A stretch of DNA of 64,000 nt from Candidatus Binatia bacterium (lineage in GTDB: Bacteria > Eisenbacteria > RBG-16-71-46 > SZUA-252), in contig DASQJL010000082.1 in the NCBI GenBank assembly GCA_035631035.1, forward strand, positions 86,021-150,020, read 5' to 3'. Every line of letters starts with the position of its first letter. Positions within the stretch are counted from its first letter, which is position 1. This document shows positions 40,096 through 49,195 of this stretch, piece by piece. Below the pieces are notes generated by a model. It saw nothing but the letters and a program-made list of their open reading frames with translations, searched no databases and was not told where the DNA came from. Both the position numbers and the translations under genes were made by a program.

Positions 40096-41325
40096 TCAGT
40101 ACTCGCGCCACCGCATGGCGATGTTCTGGATCAGGCCAATCTGCAGGAAGCTGGTCAGGAGCGAGGTGCCGCCGTAGCTCAGGAGCGGAAGCGGCAGCCC
40201 GGTGACGGGAGCGAGCCCCACGGTCATGCAGACATTCACGAGGACATGGTACAAAAAGATGGCGGTCAATCCAATGGCCAGGAGGCTGCCGAACCGGTTC
40301 CGGGACCGGTGGGCGATCTTGATCCCCCGGTAGATGAGCAGAAAGTAGAGGAGCGTGACGATCCCCGCCCCCAGGAACCCCGTCTCCTCCCCCACGACGG
40401 AGAAGATGAAGTCGGTGTGCTGCTCGGGGAGGAAGGCGAGCGCCTTCTGGCTGCCGTGCAGGAATCCCTTCCCCAGCGCCTGCCCCGACCCGATCGCGAT
40501 CTTCGACTGGATGATCTGGTAGCCCGCGCCGTAGGGATCGGCCGCCGGATCGAGGAACGTGGAGATGCGCTGGCGCTGGTAGGGCTGGAGATGGTTCCAG
40601 ACCTGCGGCGTCACGATCCCCACGACGAGGTTGATCGCCACGACGAGGAGGATCGGCATCAGTCGCAGCCGCGAGCGGTAGAGGACCGCCGAGAGCACGG
40701 CGGCGAAGACGATCCACGCCGGAAGGTAGAAGGATGCCGCCACGTTGATCAGCGGGCTCACGAGGAGGAACAGGTAGAGGATCGGGAGCCCCGCCCAGTA
40801 GAGCATCGTGAAGAGGATCGTGAGAAAGGTGACCGACGTCCCCAGGTCGGGCTGCTTCAGCACGAGGAGGAAGGGCACCCCGGCCACGACGCACGGCTTC
40901 ACCAGGGAGCGGAGCTGCGTCAGGTCCAGGCGCCGCTCCGAGAGGAAGTTCGCGAGCAGCACCACCGTCGCCACCTTCGCGAGCTCGGAGGGCTGGAACT
41001 TGAACGGACCCCAGCCCAGCCACCGCTGCGCCCCGAGCCCCACGTGCCCGATGAAGAGGGTGAGCACGAGCAGGACGAGCCCCATGGCGTAGAGAAGCCA
41101 GGCGCTCCGCCCCATGTAGATCCGGTAGGGCACCGCCGCCGCGAGGGCCCCTCCGCCGAGCGCGACCGCGAGCCAGATGAGCTGCTTGAGATAGAGCCCG
41201 TGCTCGGTCGCGGCCGAGGGCATCGAGGTCGCGCTGAAGACGAACGCGATCCCCACGAGCGCCAGGGTGACGGTGGCGAAGAGGAGCGGGCGGTCGACGT
41301 CGCCAGGCGTCCGGAGGCTGGCCAT
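40096..41325 (-). CDS. rodA: Rod-shape SEDS glycosyltransferase RodA
   Basis: Polymerises lipid II into glycan strands for lateral wall growth, with PBP2. The 409-residue protein has about ten membrane helices and the SEDS landmarks: WLGWGPFKFQPSELAKVA, KQPDLGTSVTFL, QTxQS-like GYQIIQSKIAIGSGQALGKGF, LPEQHTDFIFSVVGEETG and LPLLSYGGTSLLTSF. The conserved aspartate in KQPDLGT and the ExxR-type ends are present. ATG 41325 is 1 base after the mrdA stop, so the two are tightly coupled. Confidence 0.96.
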   Translation of the reverse strand: MASLRTPGDVDRPLLFATVTLALVGIAFVFSATSMPSAATEHGLYLKQLIWLAVALGGGALAAAVPYRIYMGRSAWLLYAMGLVLLVLTLFIGHVGLGAQRWLGWGPFKFQPSELAKVATVVLLANFLSERRLDLTQLRSLVKPCVVAGVPFLLVLKQPDLGTSVTFLTILFTMLYWAGLPILYLFLLVSPLINVAASFYLPAWIVFAAVLSAVLYRSRLRLMPILLVVAINLVVGIVTPQVWNHLQPYQRQRISTFLDPAADPYGAGYQIIQSKIAIGSGQALGKGFLHGSQKALAFLPEQHTDFIFSVVGEETGFLGAGIVTLLYFLLIYRGIKIAHRSRNRFGSLLAIGLTAIFLYHVLVNVCMTVGLAPVTGLPLPLLSYGGTSLLTSFLQIGLIQNIAMRWREY

Positions 41326-41326
41326 G

Positions 41327-43156
41327 TCAGCGGCTCGCCACGACCCGCACGCTCTCGGCGGCGGCGGGGTGGAAGTAGGCCTGCATGATCTTCTGCGCGA
41401 TCGGCGCGGCCGCGGTGCTCCCGTGGCCGGCGTTCTCGACGAGCACCGCCATCGCGATCCGCGGACTCTCGACCGGCGCGAAGCAGATGAAGAGCGCGTG
41501 GTCGTTCCCGTGGGTCTGCGCGGTGCCGGTCTTCCCCGCCACGCGCACCGAATCGACCTTGGCGGCATAGCCGGTTCCGTGCGGATCGGAGACGACCGCC
41601 TCCATCGCGGCGCGCACCGTGGCGGCGTATGCCGGCGGGATCGCGACGTGCATCCCCGTGGAATCGGCGAGCGGGACCGGACGCCCATCCTCGTCCACCT
41701 CGCGAACCAGGTGGGGGCGGACCAACGTGCCGCCGTTGGCGATCAACGCGGCCATCTGGGCGAGCTTGATCGGCGTGAGCGCGATCTCCCCCTGGCCGAT
41801 CGCGAGGTTCAGGACGAGCCCGCGGCTCCAGCGACCCGCGCCGTAGTGCTTGTCGTACCACGCCACGTCCGGAAAGAGCCCGCGCCGCTCTTGCGGGAGG
41901 TCGATCCCCGCGCGATCGGAGACGTGCAGCTCCTTCATGAAGTCGGAGAGGCGCTCCAGGCCGAGACGGATTCCCAGCTGGTAGAAGTAGACGTCGCAGG
42001 AGCGCGCGACGGCGTCGCGCAGCGCGAGCGTGCCGTGGCCGTGGGGGTCCCAGCAGTGGAAGGAGCGGCGGCCGAACTGGAACGCGCCGTCACAGGTCTC
42101 GCGGAACGTAGTGCCGGGCTGAATGGCGCCGGTCATGAGCCCCGCCAGCGCGACGAACGGCTTCAAGGTGGAGCCCGGCGGATAGGCTGCCTGGATCGCA
42201 CGGTTGAAGAGCGGGAAGTTGCCCCCTTCGCTCAACAGCGCCCAGCGTGCCTGGCTGATCCCGGTCGAGAATTCGTTGGGGTCATAGTTGGGCTTGCTCG
42301 CCAGGGCCAGGACCTCCCCCGTGCGCGGATCCATCACGACCGCGGCGCCGCGCGCGCCGGGCTGGAACGCCTGCTCGGCCGCCCGCTGCAGATTCGCGTC
42401 GATCGTGAGCGTGAGCGCCGCGCCGCGCTTCGGCAGCACCGGGCGGCGCTCCCCCAGGAGCGCGGCCTTCCGCCCCATGGCGTTCACCTCGACGAAGCGC
42501 TTCCCCGAGATGCCGCGCAGGATCTTCTCGTACTGCCGTTCGATGCCCATCTTGCCGATGAGGTCCCCGCTCAGATAGTCGGCGCGCTCGGGGTCCTCCA
42601 GCTCCTTGTCGGAGACCTCGCCCACGTACCCGAGGAGGTGCGAGGCCATCTCTCCGAGGGGGTAGCGCCGGAGCGGCTCGAACTCCACGTCCACCCCCGG
42701 AAGCTCCGACTCGTGCTCGGCGATATAGGCGACGGTGGTCCGGTCCACGTTCCGCTTGAGGCGCACCGGCAGGAACGTCTGGCGCCCGTCCTTCCGCACC
42801 TTGTCGCGCAGGAGCGCCGGCTCCACCTGGAGGATCTCCCCCAGACGGCGCACGGTGTCGTCCAGGCGCGCGGGGGTGTCGACGTAGGTCTTGTCGTAGG
42901 GGTCCAGGGTGACGGTGAAGGAGGGGATGTTGTCGGCCAGGAGGAGCCCGTTGCGGTCGCGGATCTCCCCGCGCGGGGCCACGATCACCTCGACGCGGAT
43001 CCGGTTCTCCTCGGAGAGCTCGCGGTACTTGGACCCCTGCAGCACCTGCATCGTGAACAGGCGCAGGAGCACGAGCGCGAACACCACCGCCACGGCGATG
43101 GAGAAATGGCGCTCCCGGTGGCGCGCCCCGGTCAGCGATTCGGGGTCGAACGGCAC
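41327..43156 (-). CDS. mrdA: Penicillin-binding protein 2 (MrdA)
   Basis: Peptidoglycan transpeptidase of the elongasome. The 609-residue protein has a single N-terminal membrane helix (RHFSIAVAVVFALVLLRLF), the pedestal domain, and catalytic motifs: YPPGSTLKPFVALAG (SxxK near residue 327), SCDVYFYQLG (SxN-type) and AGKTGTAQTHGND (KTG near 540). VDVEFEPLRRYPLGEMASHLLGY fits the class B PBP2 pattern. Start at ATG 43156 is 1 base after mreD's stop. All active-site motifs are intact. Confidence 0.96.
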   Translation of the reverse strand: MPFDPESLTGARHRERHFSIAVAVVFALVLLRLFTMQVLQGSKYRELSEENRIRVEVIVAPRGEIRDRNGLLLADNIPSFTVTLDPYDKTYVDTPARLDDTVRRLGEILQVEPALLRDKVRKDGRQTFLPVRLKRNVDRTTVAYIAEHESELPGVDVEFEPLRRYPLGEMASHLLGYVGEVSDKELEDPERADYLSGDLIGKMGIERQYEKILRGISGKRFVEVNAMGRKAALLGERRPVLPKRGAALTLTIDANLQRAAEQAFQPGARGAAVVMDPRTGEVLALASKPNYDPNEFSTGISQARWALLSEGGNFPLFNRAIQAAYPPGSTLKPFVALAGLMTGAIQPGTTFRETCDGAFQFGRRSFHCWDPHGHGTLALRDAVARSCDVYFYQLGIRLGLERLSDFMKELHVSDRAGIDLPQERRGLFPDVAWYDKHYGAGRWSRGLVLNLAIGQGEIALTPIKLAQMAALIANGGTLVRPHLVREVDEDGRPVPLADSTGMHVAIPPAYAATVRAAMEAVVSDPHGTGYAAKVDSVRVAGKTGTAQTHGNDHALFICFAPVESPRIAMAVLVENAGHGSTAAAPIAQKIMQAYFHPAAAESVRVVASR

Positions 43157-43157
43157 G

Positions 43158-43652
43158 CTACGTCTCGTCGACGAGAAGGGGGCGCTTCCAGACGTTCTCG
43201 ACGAGGGCGAGGATGACGATGACCACGAGCGCCGTGTAGAGCGCCGAGGGGAGCGCGATCGTGAGCATCTGCTTCAGGAAGAGCGCCAGGTCGCCGAGCG
43301 ACGCCGCGGCGAAGTAGACGACGTCGTGCGCCAGCATGGCGAAGAGGAAGAAGGCGAACCGAACGCCCGCGTTGGCGCGGTGGACCCGGAACCCAGCTTT
43401 GGCCACGGCAAATCCCACGATGGTCTTGGAGAGCGCGTTCAGGCCCAGCGGGCCGGGCGCGTCCAGGTCCTGGATCAATCCGACCAGGAATCCCCCGGCG
43501 GTGCCGGCGATGGGCCCGCGCATCCATCCGAGATACACCACGAAGGCGACGAGGAGGTCGGGGCGGATCCCCGCGATCTCGAAGCGGTAGAGGAACGTGG
43601 CCTGGAGGATCATGGCGACCACGAGGACGGCGATGTCGCGGACGCTCTTCAT
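43158..43652 (-). CDS. mreD: Rod-shape determining protein MreD
   Basis: Small integral membrane protein of the elongasome. The 164-residue protein begins MKSVRDIAVLVVAMILQATFL, has around five hydrophobic segments (DLLVAFVVYLGW, GTAGGFLVGLIQDLDAPGPLGLNALSKTIVGF), and the family-typical GLIQDL-PGPLGLNALS segment. It overlaps mreC by 4 bases and lies 1 base before mrdA. Length is the usual 160-170. Confidence 0.93.
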   Translation of the reverse strand: MKSVRDIAVLVVAMILQATFLYRFEIAGIRPDLLVAFVVYLGWMRGPIAGTAGGFLVGLIQDLDAPGPLGLNALSKTIVGFAVAKAGFRVHRANAGVRFAFFLFAMLAHDVVYFAAASLGDLALFLKQMLTIALPSALYTALVVIVILALVENVWKRPLLVDET

Positions 43653-44560
43653 CGGAGCGCCCTGGCGGCGAGCGACTCGGCCGGCGCCGCGGCCGCAGCG
43701 GCGCGGCGCAGCGAGTCGGCGGCGGCGCTGTCCGCGGCCGTCGGGTAGAAGTCGGCCGGCACCGTTCCTCCGCGCGCCGACGGCACGTAGATCAGCACCT
43801 CCTCGAGCTTCCGGAAGTCGACGGCCGGATCGACGACGATCTCCTTCGTGAGCCCGTTCGGTTCGAGGCCCACGCGCTCCACGGTGCCGATCCGGACGCC
43901 TGCCGGGAAGATGCCGCCGAGGCCGGAGGTCAGGACCTGGTCCCCCGGCTTCACGTCCTCCTGGGAGGAGACGTAGAGGAGATCGAGCGTCGGGCGGTCC
44001 CCGTATTCCCAGCGGACGACGCCGTCCACGCGCGAGCGCTCGATCCGCGCGGCCACGGCGCAGTCGCGATGGAGCAGCGTGAGCACGCGGGCGGCGTGCC
44101 GCGACGTCCGCTCGATCCGCCCCACGAGCCCGTCGGGGGTCAGGATCGCGCGGTTCGCCTCGATCCCCTCGGCGTCTCCCTTGTCGAGGGCGAGGCTGCC
44201 GCCGAGGCGGTCGAGCGACCGGCCCACGACGTGCGCGGAGACGAGATCGTAGGGGTGACGCTCGGCCAGGTGCAGGAGGCGGCGTAGGCGATCGTTCTCC
44301 CCGCGCTCGGCCCGGGTCTCGTCCAATTCGATGGTGAGGCGCGCCACGCGCTGGCGCAGGCGCTGGTTCTCCCAGTAGACCGCGACGCCGCGGTCCACCC
44401 AGCCGACGACGATCTCAGCCGGCGCCAGGAGGGTGTGCTGGAGGAACCAGACGGTCCGGGCCTGGGACTTCGGCCCGAGCAGCATGAGCGTCAGCGAAGC
44501 GGAGACTGCGACGACGAAGACGGTCCAGTCAGTCCGGCGTGTGAACAGGTACCGCAGCAT
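43649..44560 (-). CDS. mreC: Rod-shape determining protein MreC
   Basis: Periplasmic bitopic elongasome protein linking MreB to PBP2. The 303-residue protein has one N-terminal membrane helix (WTVFVVAVSASLTLMLLGP), a coiled coil at about 60-100 (NQRLRQRVARLTIELDETRAER), and two beta-barrel lobes with the MreC landmarks SVHVVGRS-like SAHVVGRSLDR, DKGDAEGIEANRAILTPDGLVGRI and TSGLGGIFPAGVRIG. A short Ala-rich tail follows. ATG 44560 is 19 bases after mreB; its stop overlaps mreD. Confidence 0.95.
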   Translation of the reverse strand: MLRYLFTRRTDWTVFVVAVSASLTLMLLGPKSQARTVWFLQHTLLAPAEIVVGWVDRGVAVYWENQRLRQRVARLTIELDETRAERGENDRLRRLLHLAERHPYDLVSAHVVGRSLDRLGGSLALDKGDAEGIEANRAILTPDGLVGRIERTSRHAARVLTLLHRDCAVAARIERSRVDGVVRWEYGDRPTLDLLYVSSQEDVKPGDQVLTSGLGGIFPAGVRIGTVERVGLEPNGLTKEIVVDPAVDFRKLEEVLIYVPSARGGTVPADFYPTAADSAAADSLRRAAAAAAPAESLAARALR

Positions 44561-44579
44561 CGGGACTCACGCCCGAGGC

Positions 44580-45617
44580 TCAGTCACGCACCACCGACAT
44601 GAGCACCTTCTCGTATTGGGTGGGGTCGTCGAGGATCTTGCCGGTCCCCAGCACCACGCAGGAGAGCGGGTCTTCCGCGACCGTGATCGGAAGATTCGTG
44701 GCCTCGCGTAGAAGCATGTCGATGCCGCGCAGGAGGGAGCCGCCTCCCGTCATGACGATGCCGCGGTCGACGATGTCCGAGGCCAGCTCGGGCGGCGTCT
44801 TCTCCAGGGACTGCATCAGGGCGTCGACGATCTGCTGCAGCGGCTCGCTCAGCGCCTCGCGCACCTCGACGGACGAGATCTTCATCGTCTTCGGGATGCC
44901 GGCCACCAGGTCGCGCCCCTTGATCTCCATCTCCTCCTCCTGCTCGAGGCGGAAGGCGGAGCCGATCTTGATCTTGATCTGCTCGGCGGTCTGCTCGCCG
45001 ATCAGGAGGTTGTAGGCCTTCTTCACGTACTGGACGATCGCTTCGTCCATCTCGTCGCCGCCGACGCGGATCGACTGCTGGTTCACGATCGAGTTGAGCG
45101 CCATGACCGCGATCTCGGTCGTGCCGCCGCCGATGTCGATGATCATGTTCCCCGACGGCTTGCCTACCGGCAGCCCCACGCCGATGGCCGCGGCGATCGG
45201 CTCGGGGACCAGGAGCACCTCGCGCGCGCCCGCGTGCTGCGCCGAGTCCTGCACGGCGCGCTTCTCCACCTCGGTGATGCCCGAAGGAACGCAGATGATG
45301 ATGCGGGGGCGCACCCAGGTGCGGCGGCGGAGGGCTTTCTGGATGAATTCGCGGAGGAGGTCTTCGGTCTTCTCGAAGTCGGCGATCACGCCGTCCTTGA
45401 GCGGCCGCACCGCGACGATCTCGTCGGGCGTGCGGCCCAGCATGCTCTTCGCTTCCTTGCCCACCGCGATCACGCGGTTCGTGGTGCGGTCCACCGCCAC
45501 GACGGAGGGCTCGTTCAGGACGATCCCCTTGCCGCGGAGGTAGACGAGCGTATTGGCGGTGCCCAGGTCGATCGCGACGTCGTTCGAGAACACACCCATC
45601 ACCTGGTCGAGAAACAT
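44580..45617 (-). CDS. mreB: Rod-shape determining protein MreB
   Basis: Bacterial actin homologue that directs lateral wall synthesis. The 345-residue product has the actin-fold nucleotide loops: [29 protein letters not shown] and [15 protein letters not shown], with [14 protein letters not shown] between. ATG 45617 was chosen because GGGAGG sits 5 bases upstream and the [17 protein letters not shown] start matches family length; the ATG 27 bases further up is unlikely. It appears to be the first gene of an operon running through mdh. In the 279-base divergent gap ahead of it (45618-45896) I see no convincing minus-strand promoter. Confidence 0.97.
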   Translation of the reverse strand: MFLDQVMGVFSNDVAIDLGTANTLVYLRGKGIVLNEPSVVAVDRTTNRVIAVGKEAKSMLGRTPDEIVAVRPLKDGVIADFEKTEDLLREFIQKALRRRTWVRPRIIICVPSGITEVEKRAVQDSAQHAGAREVLLVPEPIAAAIGVGLPVGKPSGNMIIDIGGGTTEIAVMALNSIVNQQSIRVGGDEMDEAIVQYVKKAYNLLIGEQTAEQIKIKIGSAFRLEQEEEMEIKGRDLVAGIPKTMKISSVEVREALSEPLQQIVDALMQSLEKTPPELASDIVDRGIVMTGGGSLLRGIDMLLREATNLPITVAEDPLSCVVLGTGKILDDPTQYEKVLMSVVRD

Positions 45618-45818
45618 CCGTGCCTCCCGAACGCTATCGTGCAAGGTGGCAGGCTGGGCCGCCGCCGCTTCCCGTCGTCAGCCACCCCCCCAAAAACACT
45701 CAAGTCGGCGACCCCGTTGGCGAACCGTGCGGGCACAGCAAGCGTTGAGGTACGAAGCGAACGCAAGGTATCAAACGCACTACAGAGGCGCAAGCCCGGA
45801 TTCTCCACGGAAGCCGCG

Positions 45819-45847
45819 TTGACAGGCTGGGATACGGATGCTAGCGT
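45819..45847 (+). promoter_or_regulatory. Putative sigma-70-type promoter
   Basis: TTGACA (45819-45824) and TAGCGT (45842-45847) are spaced by 17 bases. The predicted transcript begins near 45854, about 43 bases before the ATG at 45897. The -35 hexamer is a perfect consensus match. Confidence 0.5.
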
Positions 45848-45896
45848 CCGCCGAGGGACGAGTGTGGCCCGCGACGTGACAGGGAGGGTATCGGCC

Positions 45897-46433
45897 ATGG
45901 CGGGATCGAACTTGAGGTTCCTCGGAAACATCGCCCTTCTTTTCCTGCTGGCGGCTCCCGCCGCCCTCGCCGCCCCGCCCCCGGGCGGGTCCGCGTCCGA
46001 CCGGGATCGCGACACGGGGCGCCAGCCGAAGATCGACGAGATGAAGACGCTCGGCGTCGACCGGAACCTCGCGTCCTTCGCGGGAACGGTCCTGGACGTG
46101 AACAACCGGCCGATCGGCGGGGTCCAGGTCTCGCTCTTCATGGGCGGCGACGTGGTCGGCCGCGCGGTGACTGAGTCCAACGGGGATTACGAGCTCCGCG
46201 CCCCCTACGACCCCTCGAACGACGTCACGGTTCTCCTCTGGTTCGTCGCTCCCGACCGGACGCTGATGCCCAAGGAGCTGGTCATCCAGGAGTCGAAAGC
46301 CAGTCTCGAGAACGGCCTCATCTCCAAGTGCGTGCCGCGGGCGACCCTCTCGCCCGGGCGCCAGTTCCGGGTCTACCTGTTCGACAGCGACAGCCGGAAC
46401 AAGGAGCTGGCCGAGTCGGGCTGCCTGCCCTAG
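45897..46433 (+). CDS. Secreted protein with carboxypeptidase-regulatory-like domain
   Basis: One of only two plus-strand genes. The 178-residue protein has a signal peptide (LRFLGNIALLFLLAAPAALA) and an Asp/Arg-rich stretch (SASDRDRDTGRQ), then a beta-sandwich of the CarboxypepD-regulatory/prealbumin-like type: FAGTVLDVNNRPIGGVQVSLF, AVTESNGDYELRAPYD and NDVTVLLWFVAPDRTLM. Two cysteines near the C terminus (ISKCVPRA, ESGCLP) may form a disulphide. Start is ATG 45897, with GGGAGG 9 bases upstream. Function is unknown; a surface or periplasmic adaptor is possible. Confidence 0.8.
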   Translation: MAGSNLRFLGNIALLFLLAAPAALAAPPPGGSASDRDRDTGRQPKIDEMKTLGVDRNLASFAGTVLDVNNRPIGGVQVSLFMGGDVVGRAVTESNGDYELRAPYDPSNDVTVLLWFVAPDRTLMPKELVIQESKASLENGLISKCVPRATLSPGRQFRVYLFDSDSRNKELAESGCLP

Positions 46434-46455
46434 GCAGGCTCTCGAGAAGCCTCGA

Positions 46456-46490
46456 GCGGGGCCGCCCGAGGCGAGGTCAGGCGGCCCCGC
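46456..46490. terminator. Inverted repeat between convergent genes
   Basis: GCGGGGCCGCC (46456-46466) and GGCGGCCCCGC (46480-46490) form an 11-base perfect inverted repeat with a 13-base loop. It separates the end of the plus-strand secreted-protein gene from the end of the minus-strand rhomboid gene, and its right arm is inside the rhomboid's last codons. There is no T tract on either side, so termination is only suggested by position. Confidence 0.35.
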
Positions 46491-47715
46491 GATGCAGACG
46501 CTCCAGCGCCCGTTCGGTCACCTGCTTCCGCTCGCGCACCATCTCGGCGATGTCCGCCGGCAGCTCCCGCCGCAGCAGCTCGTCGTAGATGTAGCGCGCC
46601 CGCCCCGGGTTATTGAGGGCGCGGCGCTCGATGTCCGCGCTCCGCAGAAGCGCGAGCGAGGCGGCGTGCCGCTCGGGGTAGCTCCGCCCGTAGGCCTCGT
46701 AGGCGCGGCTCGCCTCGCTGGGCCGTCCCAGCTCCTCGAAGCCCCGCGCCACCCGTAGCTGCTCCACGGGGGGCAGCACCGCCGACAGGCCGAGCAGCCG
46801 CCGCATCTCCTCGTAGGCGTCGCACGCCGGCTCGATCGCGCCGCGCTTCAGCCACGCCTGGATCGCCTCGATGAACCGGTCCCCCGCCTTCCCGTCCTGG
46901 TGCACCACGCGTAGAAGGCGCGCCGCGTGCGCCAGCGCCTCGGGGTCCCGCGGGCGCGCCACGAGGTAGCCCTCGTATTCCCCCAGCGCGGCGTACCACT
47001 CCCCCCGCTCGGAGTAGCGGGCGCCCCGCGCCAGGCGGTGCTCCAGCCGGCCCTCGGGGACGAGCCCCATCACGAGGCCGAAGAAAGCTCCGAAGAGCGC
47101 CCCGCCCAGGTGCGCCACGAGGGCGGTCTCCGAGGCCGCCCCCGAGAGGAGAAAGACCCCGGAGAGCAGGAACCAGAGTCCGATTCCCACCAGCGCGGGC
47201 AGCGTCACGCGGGCCGGGCGGACCGTGCCGTGCAGGAAGAGCACCGTCACCGAGACGAACCGCAGGCGCGCGAAGTAGAGGCGCACCGCGAAGAGGCCCA
47301 TGAGCCCCGACACGGCTCCCGAGGCGCCCACGATCGGCACCGCGGCCAGCTCGGGCGTGAAGGCGAGGATCGCCGCGGCCTGGGCCAGGTTCGCGAGCCA
47401 GCCGCAGGCCAGGTAGGCCACCAGGTACCGGACCGTCCCCAGCCTCGACTCGATCGCAGGGCCGAACACCGACAGGAAAACCATGTTTCCGAGGAGGTGG
47501 AGGAATCCGGTGTGCAGGAAGAGCGAAGCGAGGGCCGTCGGGATGGTGGGGTCGGCGGCCTTGAAGGACATGGCATAGAGCGCCTCGACGTTCCCCCCGC
47601 TCACGAGGATCGCTCCGAAGGCCGCCACGTTCAGGAGCACCAGCCCGAGCGTCGCCAAGGGGGTCCCCCGGACCCGGGCGTCGGTCCCGACCGGCAGCCA
47701 GTAGAAGTAGTACAT
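46477..47715 (-). CDS. Rhomboid-family intramembrane serine protease with TPR-like tail
   Basis: Predicted membrane protease, 412 residues. The catalytic dyad is complete: IVGASGAVSG with Ser132 and LVAHLGGALFG with His202, and the family's HLLGNMVFL helix holds the conserved His/Asn (H73, N77). The six or seven membrane helices span residues 20-230. The C-terminal half (about 235-412) is soluble and helical, with TPR-like units (AALGEYEGYLVARPRDPEALA, ELGRPSEASRAYEAYGRSYP), probably cytoplasmic. ATG 47715 was chosen because MYYFYWLPVGTD is the family-like start. The gene is divergent from gdhA. Confidence 0.92.
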   Translation of the reverse strand: MYYFYWLPVGTDARVRGTPLATLGLVLLNVAAFGAILVSGGNVEALYAMSFKAADPTIPTALASLFLHTGFLHLLGNMVFLSVFGPAIESRLGTVRYLVAYLACGWLANLAQAAAILAFTPELAAVPIVGASGAVSGLMGLFAVRLYFARLRFVSVTVLFLHGTVRPARVTLPALVGIGLWFLLSGVFLLSGAASETALVAHLGGALFGAFFGLVMGLVPEGRLEHRLARGARYSERGEWYAALGEYEGYLVARPRDPEALAHAARLLRVVHQDGKAGDRFIEAIQAWLKRGAIEPACDAYEEMRRLLGLSAVLPPVEQLRVARGFEELGRPSEASRAYEAYGRSYPERHAASLALLRSADIERRALNNPGRARYIYDELLRRELPADIAEMVRERKQVTERALERLHRGAA

Positions 47716-47742
47716 CGGCTTAGAAATAGCACGACCAGCCCC

Positions 47743-47772
47743 TTGAAGGCAGCCCTTCTCGTTCTCTAAACT
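47743..47772 (+). promoter_or_regulatory. Putative sigma-70-type promoter for the glutamate dehydrogenase gene
   Basis: TTGAAG (47743-47748) and TAAACT (47767-47772) are spaced by 18 bases, giving a transcript start near 47779 and a leader of about 70 bases before the ATG at 47851. It falls in the 135-base divergent gap to the rhomboid gene. Confidence 0.4.
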
Positions 47773-47850
47773 ACCGGGCGCCGAAATCGGTATCGCCGCA
47801 CCTCCGCGCACGCCGGCTCCCGGCACGCCGCCACCACAAAAAGGAAGGCC

Positions 47851-49143
47851 ATGGAAAGCGTCACCCATACCGGTATGGACATGGGCACCGAGCTCCAGAA
47901 GGAGCTGGACCCGCTCGAAAACGCCAGGCTCCAGTTCGAAGAGGCTGCCGCCCGGCTCAAGCTGGATCCCTCCTTCCTCCAGATCATCAAGGAGCCGCGC
48001 CGCGCCACCATCGTCAAGCTCCCGGTCCACATGGACGACGGGACGTTCCGCGTGTTCACCGGGTACCGGGTCCAGCATTCGATCATCCGCGGCCCCGCCA
48101 AGGGCGGGATCCGCTACCACCCGGACGTCACCCTGGAAGAGGTCATGGCGCTCGCCGCGTGGATGACCTGGAAGTGCGCCGTCGTCGGCATTCCCTTCGG
48201 CGGCGGGAAGGGCGGGATCCAGTGCGATCCCTCGAAGATGTCGCTCGGCGAGCTGGAGCGGCTCACGCGGCGCTACACCGCCGACATGATCGACGTGATC
48301 GGGCCCGAATCGGACGTCCCCGCCCCCGACGTGAACACCGGCGAACAGACGATGGCCTGGATCATGGACACCTACTCGATGCACGCGCGCCACACGGTGA
48401 CGTCGGTGGTCACCGGAAAGCCGCTGGCGCTGGGCGGCTCGGCGGGACGCCGCGAGGCCACCGGCCGCGGCGTCCTCTTCTGCATCCGCGAGGCCGCGAA
48501 GCGGATCGGGCTCAATCTGAAGGGCGCCAAGGTCGTCGTGCAGGGATTCGGCAACGTGGGCTCGGTGGCGGCGGACCTGCTGGCCAAGGACGGCGCCCGG
48601 ATTGTGGCGGTCAGCGACGTGCACGGCGGCGTGCAGAACCCGGCCGGTCTCGACATGCCGGCGCTCCTGAAGCATCTCGCCATGACCAAATCGGTCGCCG
48701 GCTTCTCGGGCGGAAAGCCGATCCAGGGAAAGGCGATCCTCGAGGTCCCCTGCGACATCCTGATTCCCGCGGCGCTGGAGAATCAGATCACCCACGCCAA
48801 CGCGGGCAAGATCAAGGCTCGGATTATCGCCGAAGGAGCGAACGGCCCCACGACGACGCGCGCCGACAAGATCCTGAACAAGGCGGGCGTATTGGTCGTG
48901 CCCGACATCCTCGCCAACAGCGGCGGCGTGACCGTCTCCTACTTCGAATGGGTCCAGGACCGGCAGGGACTCTTCTGGCGCGAGGAGGAAGTGAACGACC
49001 GCCTCGAGCACATCATGGTGCAGGCCTTCCACGACGTCGCCTCGATGGCGGACGAGCACAAGGTCTCGTTCCGCGTCGCCGCGTTCATGCTGGCGATCAA
49101 GCGCGTGGTGGATGCGATTCAGCTGCGGGGGGTGTATGCATGA
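47851..49143 (+). CDS. Glutamate dehydrogenase (Glu/Leu/Phe/Val family)
   Basis: Reversible oxidative deamination of glutamate to 2-oxoglutarate. The 430-residue protein has the GDH core: [50 protein letters not shown] (K108, K120) and the Rossmann loop [44 protein letters not shown] is typical of GDH, and length fits the ~420-residue clade. NAD versus NADP use is not decidable by eye. Start ATG 47851 has AAGGAAGG upstream. Standalone transcription is likely. Confidence 0.95.
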   Translation: MESVTHTGMDMGTELQKELDPLENARLQFEEAAARLKLDPSFLQIIKEPRRATIVKLPVHMDDGTFRVFTGYRVQHSIIRGPAKGGIRYHPDVTLEEVMALAAWMTWKCAVVGIPFGGGKGGIQCDPSKMSLGELERLTRRYTADMIDVIGPESDVPAPDVNTGEQTMAWIMDTYSMHARHTVTSVVTGKPLALGGSAGRREATGRGVLFCIREAAKRIGLNLKGAKVVVQGFGNVGSVAADLLAKDGARIVAVSDVHGGVQNPAGLDMPALLKHLAMTKSVAGFSGGKPIQGKAILEVPCDILIPAALENQITHANAGKIKARIIAEGANGPTTTRADKILNKAGVLVVPDILANSGGVTVSYFEWVQDRQGLFWREEEVNDRLEHIMVQAFHDVASMADEHKVSFRVAAFMLAIKRVVDAIQLRGVYA

Positions 49144-49144
49144 T

Positions 49145-49164
49145 CCGCGCCGCTTGCGGCGCGG
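49145..49164. terminator. Hairpin between convergent gdh and ldcA ends
   Basis: CCGCGCCGC (49145-49153) and GCGGCGCGG (49156-49164) are perfect inverted arms directly after the plus-strand stop at 49143. It fits a terminator for converging transcripts, but no T tract follows on either strand. Confidence 0.4.
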
Positions 49165-49195
49165 AAAGCGGCGCGGGCACTGAGGGATGGGCAGC

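Noticed and set aside
45618..45800. Promoter for mreB
   Set aside because: TTGATA at 45774-45769 on the minus strand has only TACCTC at 16 bases; too weak to list.
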